Shown piece by piece: positions 48,218 through 56,689 of a DNA stretch of 64,000 nucleotides. This DNA is from Aromatoleum toluolicum (lineage in GTDB: Bacteria; Pseudomonadota; Gammaproteobacteria; Burkholderiales; Rhodocyclaceae): assembly GCF_012911005.2 (NCBI RefSeq), contig NZ_WTVS01000003.1, forward strand, positions 1 through 64,000. The letters run 5' to 3'. A model generated the notes under the pieces. The model did no database searches. It was not told the DNA's origin and saw only the letters and a program-made list of their open reading frames with translations. Each line of letters starts with the position of its first letter. The stretch's first letter is position 1. The translations under genes and the position numbers were made by a program.

Positions 48218-48946
48218 TCAGCGCGGCGCGGGGCGCCCGAGGGCCTCTCGCAGCGTGGCGACGACATCGGCTCGCAGGTCGCGCCACGCGCGCTGCCTGG
48301 GCCTGACGAGGCGCTGGTTGAGTTCAAGTTCGATGCCGACGTAGAGCTCGGCCGGGAAGCAGCGCCGCAGGTAGGCCGTGAGGCCGTCGGACTTGCCCGT
48401 GTACGGGTAGTTGCGGCGTACCGTGAGCGCGGGCGAGCGGCGGCGCAGGCACGCGAGCCATTCGGCGCACAGTTCGGTTTCGCCCGGACGGGAGGGGTCG
48501 TAGAGCAGGCCGACGTCGGCCCGGCGCACGACGCCGTCGAGAACGGGCGTGAAGCTGTGGCTGGAGACGTGGATCACGCGGCGGCCCGCGTCGACCTCGG
48601 CCGCGACGAGCCGTTCGGCGCGGGTGCGGAAGGGCAGGTAGTACCTGTCGATGATTTCGCGCCGCGTTGCTTCCGGCTGCGCACGGATGGTTTCGCAGTG
48701 CAGGCCCGGGTGGCCCCGCGTGCGGTTGAGGTCCACGAGCAGGCGGCTGGTCGTCGCGTAGATCAGCGACGCGTGCAGTTCGTCCGCGAGGTCGCGTGCC
48801 ATTGCGAGTGCGCCGGGATCGTAGCCGCGATGGCTCTCCAGCAGCGCCTCGCGCCCGGCGAAGAATTCGCGGTAACGCGGTGGAACGCGGTTGCCGCCGT
48901 GCTCGCAGGTGATCAGGAAACTATGGCCGGTGCCCGCGCCGTTCAT
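48218..48946 (-). CDS. N-formylglutamate amidohydrolase-family protein
   Basis: The 242-residue protein shows the family motifs SFLITCEHGGNRVPP (zinc ligand Glu-His), SHRGYDPGALAMARDLADEL, LVDLNRTRGHPG, VIHVSSHSFTPVL (His) and VGIELELNQRL. Family members remove a formyl or similar group from N-acyl glutamate. In this genomic setting it probably hydrolyses an amide made by the two neighbouring ligases. Its ATG overlaps the stop of the GCS2-type ligase by four bases, so it is translationally coupled. Confidence 0.88.
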   Translation of the reverse strand: MNGAGTGHSFLITCEHGGNRVPPRYREFFAGREALLESHRGYDPGALAMARDLADELHASLIYATTSRLLVDLNRTRGHPGLHCETIRAQPEATRREIIDRYYLPFRTRAERLVAAEVDAGRRVIHVSSHSFTPVLDGVVRRADVGLLYDPSRPGETELCAEWLACLRRRSPALTVRRNYPYTGKSDGLTAYLRRCFPAELYVGIELELNQRLVRPRQRAWRDLRADVVATLREALGRPAPR

Positions 48947-50196
48947 CGCTCGAATCCCGTGAACAGTCGGCCGGCGGCCAGGCAGTCGCATAGTTGGCGG
49001 TAGACGAGCGCGAGGCGCGCGCGATCGAAGGGCTCGCCCAGTGCCGCGAGAATGCGACGCGCAAGGGGGCCGCGCGCGAGGATGGTGTCGAGCGCGGGCC
49101 GTGTCGCCGGCGTGAGCAGCGGATGGCCGGCGCAGGCGTCGAGGAGATGGCGCCAGAGCTCGCGCGCCTCGCAGCCACCGCCGCGGACGCCGAACAGCGC
49201 GAGATAGGCGGGGTCGGCGATCACGGCGTGGTCGGCGTCGCGGATCGTGTCGAGCAGGATTGCCGCGAGCGTCGCGGTGTCGATCGCGTGCTGCGCGGCG
49301 AGCGGACTCCAGCGGTTTTCGTACAGGGCCTGCGTAACGGCGGTCGTCGCGGCGGCGATCGCGAGATCCGCCTGCGGGCATTCCTGCACGTCGATGACGC
49401 GGATCTCCAGCGCGCTGCGGTCGAAGCGAGGGATCGCGGCGCGGGTGTTGAGCCATTCGTATTGCATCACCCCTTCGCTGTCGAGGGGGGCGATGTCGCG
49501 GTACATCGGCGCGAGTACCGTGGTTTCGTATTCGGCGCGACTCGACGCATTGTCGGGAATCACGCTGCCCATCAGCGAGGGCACGCGCATCGGGTGGAAG
49601 CGGTAGGACTCCATGCGGAAGTCGAGCTCGCGTCGGCGCTTCCCTTCGGCGACGGGCGAGCTTGCGGCGATCGCGGGCAGCAGCGGCAGCAGCACGCGCA
49701 CCGCCGCGTGCAGGCGGGCGAACTCCCCGTCATCGGCGAAGGGCAGGTTCACGTGCATGCTCTGGAGGTTGGCCCAGCCGTGCTGGCGGCAGTCGAAGAT
49801 GCGGTCGAAGCTGCGGTAGATCGCCGCGTTGTCGTGCGGCCACACGCGGGTCTCGCGTGCCGGGTCCATCCAAGGATGCGTCGCGGTGGGCATTAGTCGG
49901 GCGTTGTAGCGGGCGAGTTCGGCGTCGATACGGCCGATCTCGGCCTGGAAGCGCGGCACCAGTGCGTCCAGGTTCGCGCTCGGTCGCACATTCTTGAGTT
50001 CCACGACGTGCAGCACCAGCTCGTTGGACCACGCCAGCTCGCCGCGCGCGACTTCGGCGAGTTGGCGGCCGTCGGCGTCGCGCAGCAGGCGGTCGGCGAT
50101 CGGTTGCACCGCGAGGGTGTCGCGGTCGACGATCATGTATTCGAGCTCGATGCCGCACGCGGCGAAAGCCTTCAGCGGCGGTGCGTTGCCGGTCAT
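48943..50196 (-). CDS. GCS2-type carboxylate-amine ligase
   Basis: The 417-residue protein belongs to the glutamate-cysteine ligase type 2 superfamily (YbdK-like). Motifs are CGIELEYMIVDRDTLAVQP (metal/ATP binding Glu), NELVLHVVELKNVRPSANLD, MPTATHPWMDP, WANLQSMHVNLPFADD, RFHPMRVPSLMGSVIPDN and ALEIRVIDVQECPQADLAI. It forms an amide or peptide bond between a carboxylate and an amine with ATP. It overlaps both neighbours by four bases. Typical glutathione synthesis is unlikely, because it is not paired with GshB but with an RLAN ATP-grasp enzyme. Confidence 0.88.
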   Translation of the reverse strand: MTGNAPPLKAFAACGIELEYMIVDRDTLAVQPIADRLLRDADGRQLAEVARGELAWSNELVLHVVELKNVRPSANLDALVPRFQAEIGRIDAELARYNARLMPTATHPWMDPARETRVWPHDNAAIYRSFDRIFDCRQHGWANLQSMHVNLPFADDGEFARLHAAVRVLLPLLPAIAASSPVAEGKRRRELDFRMESYRFHPMRVPSLMGSVIPDNASSRAEYETTVLAPMYRDIAPLDSEGVMQYEWLNTRAAIPRFDRSALEIRVIDVQECPQADLAIAAATTAVTQALYENRWSPLAAQHAIDTATLAAILLDTIRDADHAVIADPAYLALFGVRGGGCEARELWRHLLDACAGHPLLTPATRPALDTILARGPLARRILAALGEPFDRARLALVYRQLCDCLAAGRLFTGFER

Positions 50197-51662
50197 GTCA
50201 TGCGCCCCGTGTGGTGTTCGAGGCGCGTCGCGAACACGTCCATTACATGATGATAGAGGGCGTCCTTGAGCACTCCGTCCTCGTTGCCGGCGTCGACATT
50301 GGGGTTGTCGTTCACCTCGATCACGCAGCAGCGTTCGCCGACCTTCTTGAGGTCGACGCCGTAGAAACCGTCGCCGATCAGGTTGGCCGCACGCAGGGCG
50401 GTGCGCAGGACGTCCGGCGGGGCTTCATCGAGCGAAACGGCGGTCGTGGGGCCCTCCTCGTAGGTGTCGTGCTCGGCGTCGCGGTGGATGATCTGCCAGT
50501 GCCCGCGTGCCATGTGGTACTTGCACACGAACAGCAGGCGCCGGTCGAGGATGCCGACGCGCCAGTCGAACGTGGTGGGCAGGTATTCCTGAGCGACGAT
50601 CAGCTCGGACTTCTCCAGCAGGTGCGCGACCTGCGCGTTGAGCTCCTCGAGCGTCTCGGCCTTCACGACGCCGATCGACAGGCAGCTGTCGGGCTGCTTG
50701 AGCACGCAGGGCAGGCCCAGGGTGGGGACGATGTCCTGCACGTTGCCGCGATGCACGAGCAGCGTCTTCGGGATCGGGATGTTGTGCTGCGGCAGCAGTT
50801 CGGCGAGGTAGACCTTGTTGTTGCAGCGCAGGATCGAGACGGGGTCGTCGATCACGACGAGGCCTTCGGCCGCCGCGTGGCGCGAGAAACGATAGGTGTA
50901 GTGGTTGATGAAGGTGTTGTCGCGGATGAAAAGCGCGTCGAACTGCGGCAGGCGTGCGAGGTCCTGCCGCCCGACGATCTCGGTCGCGAGGCCCAGGGCG
51001 CGTGCGGCCTTCTCGAACTTGCGGATGGCCGCCGGGTTGGAAGCGGGCTGGGTGTTGTCCGGGTCGCGCAGGATCGCCAGCGTGAAGCGCGGCAGGTAGC
51101 GGCGTCGCGGGCGGGGCCAGCGGCCGGAGAAGTAGGCGCGAGCCGCTTCGATCATGAAGCTCTGGTGCGGCGGCGGGATCTCCCCGATGGCGATGGGCGT
51201 AACGCTTTTTACGTGCCATGCGTCGTTCTTGCGCACGAAGTTCGCCTGCAGGAAGGGGGCCTGCAGCAGGTTGAAGATCTGGCGGCTGAGCGGGTCGTAG
51301 CGTTCGGCGAGATTGCGCCCGAAATAGATGCTCAGCGTGAAGGTGTCCGATTTGATCGGGGCGAGCGCGGCCTGGATCAGGCCGTGCAGATCGGAGGTGA
51401 GAAGACGCACGAGGTTCTGCGACTGCAGGTCCTCGATCGTCGTGACGCCGGGCAGGGGCTTCTGGCTGCGCGCCTCGGCCAGCAGCGATACGTAGTAGCC
51501 CAGGCTCTGGTAGCGGTAGGAGCGGCACAGGTTGAAGACCTGCGTGACGCCGTGGCCGGCACACGCTGGATCGGTGAGGTAGTCGCGGGCGGAAACGACG
51601 CAGACGTCGGGCATCGCCAGCGGCCAGTCCTTGGGGGTGCTGACGACGACCAGTATGGTCAT
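50193..51662 (-). CDS. RimK-like ATP-grasp ligase with RLAN N-terminal domain
   Basis: The 489-residue protein has an N-terminal RLAN-type domain (residues 1-200; MTILVVVSTPKDWPLAMPDV, NLCRSYRYQSLGYYVSLLAE) and a C-terminal ATP-grasp domain (about 205-480) with DDPVSILRCNNKVYLAELL, VLKQPDSCLSIGVVKAE, IVAQEYLPTTFDWRVGIL and the Mg-binding GVDLKKVGERCCVIEVNDNP. The family adds amino acids, mostly glutamate, to peptides or small molecules. Four-base overlaps on both sides place it in the middle of a translationally coupled operon with a C39-like peptidase and a second ligase. Confidence 0.9.
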   Translation of the reverse strand: MTILVVVSTPKDWPLAMPDVCVVSARDYLTDPACAGHGVTQVFNLCRSYRYQSLGYYVSLLAEARSQKPLPGVTTIEDLQSQNLVRLLTSDLHGLIQAALAPIKSDTFTLSIYFGRNLAERYDPLSRQIFNLLQAPFLQANFVRKNDAWHVKSVTPIAIGEIPPPHQSFMIEAARAYFSGRWPRPRRRYLPRFTLAILRDPDNTQPASNPAAIRKFEKAARALGLATEIVGRQDLARLPQFDALFIRDNTFINHYTYRFSRHAAAEGLVVIDDPVSILRCNNKVYLAELLPQHNIPIPKTLLVHRGNVQDIVPTLGLPCVLKQPDSCLSIGVVKAETLEELNAQVAHLLEKSELIVAQEYLPTTFDWRVGILDRRLLFVCKYHMARGHWQIIHRDAEHDTYEEGPTTAVSLDEAPPDVLRTALRAANLIGDGFYGVDLKKVGERCCVIEVNDNPNVDAGNEDGVLKDALYHHVMDVFATRLEHHTGRMT

Positions 51663-52399
51663 GTGCGCTTTCCCCCCGGCGGGCGGATCACGAGCAGGTT
51701 GGCGTCGTGGGTGAGGATGCCGAGCAGGATCGCCCCCACGGCACGGTCGATACCGAGCCAGTATTCGCGCGACGGCCCGTACGGGTGAGGTCCGTAGGGG
51801 TCCGACACGCGTACGGTGCGGCGCGGGCGGTCGTAGCCCGACAGGACGACGAAATGGCCGCCAGGGGTGCCGCGGATGTCGTCGGGAAGGTCCTGCGGGC
51901 CGTATTCGCGCCGCGTGCGATACAGATAGGTCGAACTCAGGCCGGTGAGGATCGGAACCCCGCGGCGCATCAGGCCGCGCAGGAGGTAGCGGGAGAGGTC
52001 CTTCAGCCGCAAGCGTCCGCCGAGGCTCAGGAAGTCGAGGTATCCCGCGGTCACTTCCTGAACGCGCGGGTCATCCACCTTTTCCATGCGCTGGCTCAGC
52101 AGGCGGTCGCTCAGGTCTGCGCCCGGCGCGAACCACGTGGGGTCGAACACCTGCAGGTTGTAGGTGTAGATGGTTGCCTCGAAGCCCTGCCGCAGCGCAT
52201 CGCAGGCGAGGAAGACGGCAACGGTGCCGCCGCGCTGGAGCTTGCTGGTGCGTTCGATGACGTCCCGGAGGCGTTCCTCCCGCCCCCAGTAGCGATAGAT
52301 CGCGTGCAGGCAGGTCGGCCCGCAGGTCGTCTCGTCGGGCTGCGGCAGCATCTCCACCGGCAGGTCGAGGTGGTCGCGCAGCACGGATTCAATCCGCAA
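51659..52399 (-). CDS. C39-like cysteine peptidase of the amidoligase operon
   Basis: The 246-residue protein has the C39/papain-fold pattern: Gln-Cys region MLPQPDETTCGPTCLHAIYR, GGTVAVFLACDALRQGF, and the His in GTPGGHFVVLSGYDRPRRTV with DPYGPHPYG after it. It would cut or transfer a peptide-like substrate. Upstream of the first motif the frame opens with TTG 52397-52399, which lies inside the last codons of a 26-codon ORF, so coupled start is likely. ATG at residue 17 is an alternative. There is no export domain, unlike ABC-transporter-linked C39 peptidases. Confidence 0.8.
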   Translation of the reverse strand: MRIESVLRDHLDLPVEMLPQPDETTCGPTCLHAIYRYWGREERLRDVIERTSKLQRGGTVAVFLACDALRQGFEATIYTYNLQVFDPTWFAPGADLSDRLLSQRMEKVDDPRVQEVTAGYLDFLSLGGRLRLKDLSRYLLRGLMRRGVPILTGLSSTYLYRTRREYGPQDLPDDIRGTPGGHFVVLSGYDRPRRTVRVSDPYGPHPYGPSREYWLGIDRAVGAILLGILTHDANLLVIRPPGGKRT

Positions 52400-52469
52400 C
52401 GGGAGGAAAGAGGGCCCCGCGCCCGTCGCGAGGGGCCGGCATGCCGATGTGATCCGACCTGTGGCTCAT
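52389..52469 (-). CDS. 26-residue micro-ORF at the head of the amidoligase operon
   Basis: ATG 52467-52469 stands behind GGGAGGGCGAC, the best ribosome binding site of the operon. The frame runs 26 codons (MSHRSDHIGMPAPRDGRGAL then FPPVAD) to TGA 52389-52391, overlapping the TTG start of the C39 gene by 11 bases in another frame. It could be a leader that couples translation, or a small peptide handled by the peptidase and ligases of the operon. It has no signal peptide. A single-gene frameshift cannot be excluded. Confidence 0.5.
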   Translation of the reverse strand: MSHRSDHIGMPAPRDGRGALFPPVAD

Positions 52470-52566
52470 GTCGCCCTCCCCGGAAGCGCGTCGGTCGCGG
52501 CGTCGCCCCTCTGGCGCCGCAGGCCTTGTGTGCGTCTATGCCATCCCTGAGCGTTACCCTGACTGA

Positions 52567-52594
52567 ATGATAGGTGCAAATAGTCGAAGTGCCA
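52567..52594 (-). promoter_or_regulatory. Sigma-70-like promoter of the amidoligase operon
   Basis: On the minus strand TATCAT (52567-52572) is preceded after 16 bases by TGGCAC (52589-52594). The -10 box is close to consensus and the -35 box is weak. It lies about 100 bases upstream of the micro-ORF start, in a rare AT-rich pocket. Confidence 0.4.
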
Positions 52595-52661
52595 GCCGTG
52601 GTGCGAAACCTCCGTGCGGGAATTGCGCGGGATGCGGTCGCACGCCGGGGGCGTTTCCCGC

Positions 52662-53309
52662 TCAGGCTTCGATCAGGCCGGAGCGCACGGCGATCAGCGC
52701 CAGCTCGGCGGCATTGGCGGCGTTGAGCTTCTGCTTGATGTGGTAGAGGTGGGTGCCGACGGTGCTGGGGCTGAGCTTGTGGGTGTCGGCGACCTGGGTC
52801 ACGGAATTTCCTTTCGCGAGTTCGAGGAAGACGGCGAATTCCTTGTCCGTGAGCGCGTCGGCGGGGTCGTTGCTGCCGCCGAACTGGGCGAGCGCGAGCT
52901 GCGGCGCGAGCTCGGGGTCGACGTAGCGCTGGCCGCGCGCGACCTGGGCGACGGCGCGCACCAGTTCCTGCGGCTGGGCGCGCTTCGAGAGGTAGCCGGT
53001 GGCCCCGGAGCGCAGTGCGCGCATCGGGATCTGTGAGTCCTCGTGTGCCGACAGCATCAGCACGCGGGCGCCGGGGTGGTGCGCGCGCAGGCGGTCCAGC
53101 GCGCACAGGCCGCCCAGCCCGGGCATGGTCACATCCATCACCAGGGCGTCGGGCTGATGCTCGCCGAACGCGGCGATCGCGGCCTCGCCGCTGTCGGCCT
53201 CGGCAACGATGGTGGCGCCGGCGCCTTCGAGCAGCATGCGGAAGCCCATGCGGACGATGGCGTGGTCATCGGCGAGGACGAGGCGGAGGTTTTCAAGAAT
53301 GCTGGCCAT
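52662..53309 (-). CDS. NarL/LuxR-family response regulator
   Basis: The 215-residue regulator has a receiver domain (DDHAIVRMGFRMLLEGAGAT, phospho-acceptor Asp59 in VMDVTMPGLGG, Thr/Ser and Lys positions in MLSAHED and YLSKRA) and a C-terminal LuxR-type helix-turn-helix (LTDKEFAVFLELAKGNSVTQ, LSPSTVGTHLYHIKQKL). It overlaps the histidine kinase gene by 17 bases, so the pair is a two-component system. The operon includes quinoprotein-linked genes, so it probably controls the alcohol oxidation system at 54.7-60 kb (inference). Confidence 0.94.
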   Translation of the reverse strand: MASILENLRLVLADDHAIVRMGFRMLLEGAGATIVAEADSGEAAIAAFGEHQPDALVMDVTMPGLGGLCALDRLRAHHPGARVLMLSAHEDSQIPMRALRSGATGYLSKRAQPQELVRAVAQVARGQRYVDPELAPQLALAQFGGSNDPADALTDKEFAVFLELAKGNSVTQVADTHKLSPSTVGTHLYHIKQKLNAANAAELALIAVRSGLIEA

Positions 53310-54690
53310 GGAAGCTTACCTCGGTGGGAATCTCGGTCGGAGTTTCAGTCGGAAGGGGGTGCGGCAGGCGGGCGCTGACGCGCAGGCCGCCGCCGGGGGT
53401 GGTGTCGAATGCGAGCTCGCCGTGCAGCTCGGCGACGCGCTCGCGCATGCCGGTAAGGCCGTAGCGCCCCGGGCGCGGGGCGGGCGGCAGGCCGCGGCCG
53501 TTGTCGCGCACTTCGAGCGCGACGGCGCCGGGCTGGAAATCGAGCCGCACTTCGACGTGCGTGGCGCCGGAGTGGCGCGCGACATTGGTCAGGCTTTCCT
53601 GCAGCAGGCGGAGCACCGTGAGGCCCAGCGCTTCGCCGGTCGGCGCACCGGCGGGGGCGGTGCGGCAGTCGATCCGGATGTCGGGATGGTGGCCGGACCA
53701 CAGGCGGCAGTAGTCGGCGACGGCGCGGTCGAGCTGGCCGGTGTCGGCGCCGGCGGGGCGCAGGCGCTGAAGGATCGTGCGCACGCCGTCCTGCATCTGG
53801 CCGGTCATCGCGAGGATGGCCTGGGCGCTGCCGTGCAGCTGCGGATGGTCGTCGCTGCGCTGCAGGATGGCGCCGGAGATCGCGCGCACCGCGGTGATGG
53901 CCTGGCCGAGTTCGTCATGCAGCTCGCGCGCGATCACGCGCCGCTCCTCCTCGAGACGGGCCTGCACGGCGCGTGCGAAGGCCTGGTCCTCTTCGAGGCG
54001 CAGGTTGTGCGCGCGGGTGTCGTCCAGCGTGTCGGCGAGGCGGTTGTAGCTCGCGGCGAGGCGGTCGAGTTCGGCGACGCGGTAGCCGGGCAGGCGCACG
54101 TCGAAGCGGCCGTCGGCGCCGCGCGTGAGGGCGGCGTCGATCTGCGCGAGCGGCGCGAGTGCGCGGTGCAGCGCGAAGCGCGCGGCGAGCGCGACGACCA
54201 GCAGCAGCGCGAAGGCGGTGCCGAGGCCGGCGGTTAGGTCGTCCCAGGCGTCGAGCACGGCACGCGAGGCGTCGGGGCGCAGCACGATCTGGCGGTCGCC
54301 GGCGTCGAAGTGGCGCACCGGCAGCGCGGGCGTCATGCGTTCGGCAAACCAGTCGGGGGCGAAGCGGCCGGGCTTGTAGGTCGACTCGGGCGATACGTAT
54401 AGGCGGGCGCCGTCGGGGGCATGGACTTCCAGATGGTTCGCGCGCAGCCGCCCGACGGCGCGCAGGTGCGCCATCAGGCGTTCGGGGCCGTCGGCGCGGT
54501 CGCGCAGGGTTTCGGAGACGAGCACCGCGACCCATTGCTGCGCGACGTGGCTCGCGGCGAGCACTTCTTCGTGGATCGACTTGCGCGTCTCGCGCACCCA
54601 CCAGCCGGCGCCGACGAGCAGGAGCAGCGCAAGCGTGGCGGCGAGCACGAGGCCGACGCGGGTGCCGAGGGTGGTCGATCTAGCGCGCAT
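53293..54690 (-). CDS. Sensor histidine kinase (HisKA_3, NarX/UhpB type)
   Basis: The 465-residue membrane kinase has transmembrane segments at about 10-32 and 155-178, a periplasmic sensor part between them, a HAMP-like linker, the dimerisation/phospho-acceptor helix VIARELHDELGQAITAV (His at about 257) and the ATP-binding domain with LQESLTNVARHSGAT (N box), VRDNGRGLPP (G1) and GRYGLTGMRERV. It overlaps the response regulator by 17 bases downstream and the metallohydrolase gene by 11 bases upstream. Its stimulus is likely linked to alcohol oxidation or metal supply. Confidence 0.93.
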   Translation of the reverse strand: MRARSTTLGTRVGLVLAATLALLLLVGAGWWVRETRKSIHEEVLAASHVAQQWVAVLVSETLRDRADGPERLMAHLRAVGRLRANHLEVHAPDGARLYVSPESTYKPGRFAPDWFAERMTPALPVRHFDAGDRQIVLRPDASRAVLDAWDDLTAGLGTAFALLLVVALAARFALHRALAPLAQIDAALTRGADGRFDVRLPGYRVAELDRLAASYNRLADTLDDTRAHNLRLEEDQAFARAVQARLEEERRVIARELHDELGQAITAVRAISGAILQRSDDHPQLHGSAQAILAMTGQMQDGVRTILQRLRPAGADTGQLDRAVADYCRLWSGHHPDIRIDCRTAPAGAPTGEALGLTVLRLLQESLTNVARHSGATHVEVRLDFQPGAVALEVRDNGRGLPPAPRPGRYGLTGMRERVAELHGELAFDTTPGGGLRVSARLPHPLPTETPTEIPTEVSFHGQHS

Positions 54691-55657
54691 GGGCTTTCTC
54701 CAGTACGGCCTGTTCCGCGGCCGGATAGAGGTGCACGACCGAGCGGCGGTATTCGCGCTCGACCTCGGCGAGGCCGCGGAACTGCGGCGGGACGGCGCGG
54801 GCGAGCATCTCGGTCATGTCGAGGCCGGACTCGGCGCCGTCGCGCATCGCGGCGGCGAGCCATTCGAGGTAGCCGCGCGTCTGGCGGATCGGCGTGTCGT
54901 CGGCCGACGGGGCGCCGTGGCCGGGTACCCACAGCTTTGCGGGGATCGCTGCGAGGCGTTTCAATGCGGCGAGCCAGTGCGTGAGGTTCGCGTGCGGCGT
55001 CGTCGCGGCGCGGTCGTGGAAGAGCAGGTCGCCCGCGAAGACGGTGCCGGTCGCATGGTCGATCACGACGACGTCGGCCGGGGTGTGGCCGTCGAGCGCG
55101 ACGATCTCGATGTCGCGCCCGCCGACGCTGCGCCGCCCCGGTGCGAGCGCCTGGGCGGGCGTCACGCGCTCGGTGCCCTTCATCCAGTCGCCCGACATGC
55201 GGTAGAGGTTCTCGTTGAAGGTCTCGCCGTCCTTCTGGATGCCGCGCAGGGTCTCGGGCAGCGCCGCGAGGGTGGCGGCGGGGAAGGCCTGGTTGCCGAG
55301 GAAGTGGTCCGGGTGGTGGTGGGTGTTGATCGTCAGCACCACCGGCAGCGGGGTCACGCGCCGGATCGCCGCGAGCATCTGCTCGCCGTAGCGGCGCGAC
55401 GGGCCGGTGTCGATGACGACGACGCCGTCCGTGCCGACGAGGAAGCCGGTATTGACGATGTTGCCGCCGTTGGCGGGCGTGAAGTCCTCGCGCAGGCCGA
55501 CGAAGACGTGCACGCCGGGGGCGATTTCACGCGGCTCCAGGCGGTAGTCGAAGCGGGCGGCGTCGGGGACGGCGGGGGTAGCGGCGGCCGACGTCAGCGC
55601 GGGCGTCAGTGCAAGGCCGAGGAGCAGCAGCACGCGCGGCAGGGCGGGCGTCCTCAT
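54680..55657 (-). CDS. Quinoprotein relay system zinc metallohydrolase
   Basis: The 325-residue protein has a signal peptide (MRTPALPRVLLLLGLALTPA) and a metallo-beta-lactamase fold with the zinc motif NTHHHPDHFLGN (H-x-H-x-D-H) at about 113, DGHTPADVVVID and WVPGHGAPS. This family travels with PQQ-dependent dehydrogenases and a SoxYZ-like carrier. Its chemical role is not known; work on a thioester or thiol-linked intermediate has been proposed by analogy with Sox systems. Its start overlaps the stop of the SoxYZ-like gene by four bases. Confidence 0.9.
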   Translation of the reverse strand: MRTPALPRVLLLLGLALTPALTSAAATPAVPDAARFDYRLEPREIAPGVHVFVGLREDFTPANGGNIVNTGFLVGTDGVVVIDTGPSRRYGEQMLAAIRRVTPLPVVLTINTHHHPDHFLGNQAFPAATLAALPETLRGIQKDGETFNENLYRMSGDWMKGTERVTPAQALAPGRRSVGGRDIEIVALDGHTPADVVVIDHATGTVFAGDLLFHDRAATTPHANLTHWLAALKRLAAIPAKLWVPGHGAPSADDTPIRQTRGYLEWLAAAMRDGAESGLDMTEMLARAVPPQFRGLAEVEREYRRSVVHLYPAAEQAVLEKAHAR

Positions 55658-56445
55658 TGCGTCACCCACGCGTCGATGCGGTTGCCGTTGTTGTCGCGGC
55701 CGCGTGCATGGATGCGCGTTCCGGCCGCAGCTTCGGCGGGCAGGTCGATGGTGAACAGCGGGTTCTCGGAAACCGGTTCGTAGGCGCGGATGCGCATCAG
55801 TTCGGCGCCGGATTCGTCGCCGAGGCTCAGTTCCTCGACATGGAACACCGGGATGCCGGGGGCGAGGCCGGTGTCCATCGGGTGGATCACGCGCATGCGC
55901 AGGCGTTCGCCGCCATCGGTGCGCGGGAAGATCCTGCCGCTGACCTGGTTCAGGCGCTCCTGCCACTCGGGCGAGCCCGAGCCGGTGGACGGCGCCGTGC
56001 ACCCGCCGCCCGTCGCCGTGATCCACGCGCCACCCACGTGCCACACGCCGTCGGCGGTGCGGGCGGCCGCGCGCACCGGCGAGGACTGCTGCAGCTTGAG
56101 GCGGAAGGCGAGGGCGGGGCGCGCCTTCATCGGCTGGAAGCGCAGCACCGGGAGGATGGGATTGAAGTCGGCGAAGACGAGCACCTCCTCGACGCCGGGC
56201 AGTTCGCTCGCATCGACGGAGACCGGGACGTTGAGCGAATCCTCGGCGATCAGTGGCGCCACGACTTTCACGCGCGCATCGAATACGACGCTGGCGCCCG
56301 CGAAGAAGGTCTTCACCATGTCACCCCAGCGCGCCGACTCGAGCGGATCCGCGCTGGCGGCTGCGGCAGCAGGGGGGGCGGCCGGCGCCTCGGTGACGGG
56401 GCACAGCCAAAACATCGCCAGCACGATCAGGGTCGAACTGCGCAT
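55654..56445 (-). CDS. Quinoprotein dehydrogenase-associated SoxYZ-like carrier
   Basis: The 263-residue protein has a signal peptide (STLIVLAMFWLCPVTEAPAA) and two beta-sandwich parts corresponding to SoxY and SoxZ in one chain. The SoxY-like carrier Cys sits in TATGGGCTAPSTG at about residue 150. Such proteins are encoded beside PQQ alcohol dehydrogenases and are thought to carry an intermediate on the Cys in the periplasm. It is the first gene of the minus-strand operon (carrier, metallohydrolase, kinase, regulator), divergent from the PQQ dehydrogenase gene. Confidence 0.9.
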   Translation of the reverse strand: MRSSTLIVLAMFWLCPVTEAPAAPPAAAAASADPLESARWGDMVKTFFAGASVVFDARVKVVAPLIAEDSLNVPVSVDASELPGVEEVLVFADFNPILPVLRFQPMKARPALAFRLKLQQSSPVRAAARTADGVWHVGGAWITATGGGCTAPSTGSGSPEWQERLNQVSGRIFPRTDGGERLRMRVIHPMDTGLAPGIPVFHVEELSLGDESGAELMRIRAYEPVSENPLFTIDLPAEAAAGTRIHARGRDNNGNRIDAWVTQ

Positions 56446-56557
56446 CGGTCTCCTCCGCGGGGGCGGTCGATGCCGCCCTCCTTGTTTGTGCACCGATTCG
56501 AGCAAGGGGTGTGCCACGCAGCGGATCAGCGCATCTGTGCAGGCCGCGGGGCGCAGT

Positions 56558-56574
56558 TGCTCCAAAACGGAACA
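56558..56574. promoter_or_regulatory. Candidate upstream activator site
   Basis: TGCTCC-AAAAC-GGAACA is a 17-base inverted repeat with one mismatch, located 116-132 bases upstream of the sigma-54 -24 box. Position and symmetry fit an enhancer-binding protein such as AcoR-type activators, none of which is encoded in this window. Confidence 0.45.
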
Positions 56575-56689
56575 GGTGCTGTCAATCAGAGCAATGAAAA
56601 TCGCTAGATGTACCGATATCGCCTTGAAAAACTCGTTGCTTGGGCCATGTTTCAGGAACCGGAGAGGATTTTCGGTGGCAGCGGCCCGG

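Noticed and set aside
52389-52469. A frameshift joining the 26-codon ORF to the C39-like gene
   Set aside because: The overlap and ribosome binding site pattern is typical of coupled genes and both frames look plausible. It cannot be fully excluded without other sequences.
52576-52594. TGGCAC followed by TTTGCA upstream of the amidoligase operon as a sigma-54 promoter
   Set aside because: The spacing between GG and GC is 14 bases instead of about 10, so a sigma-54 promoter is not supported.
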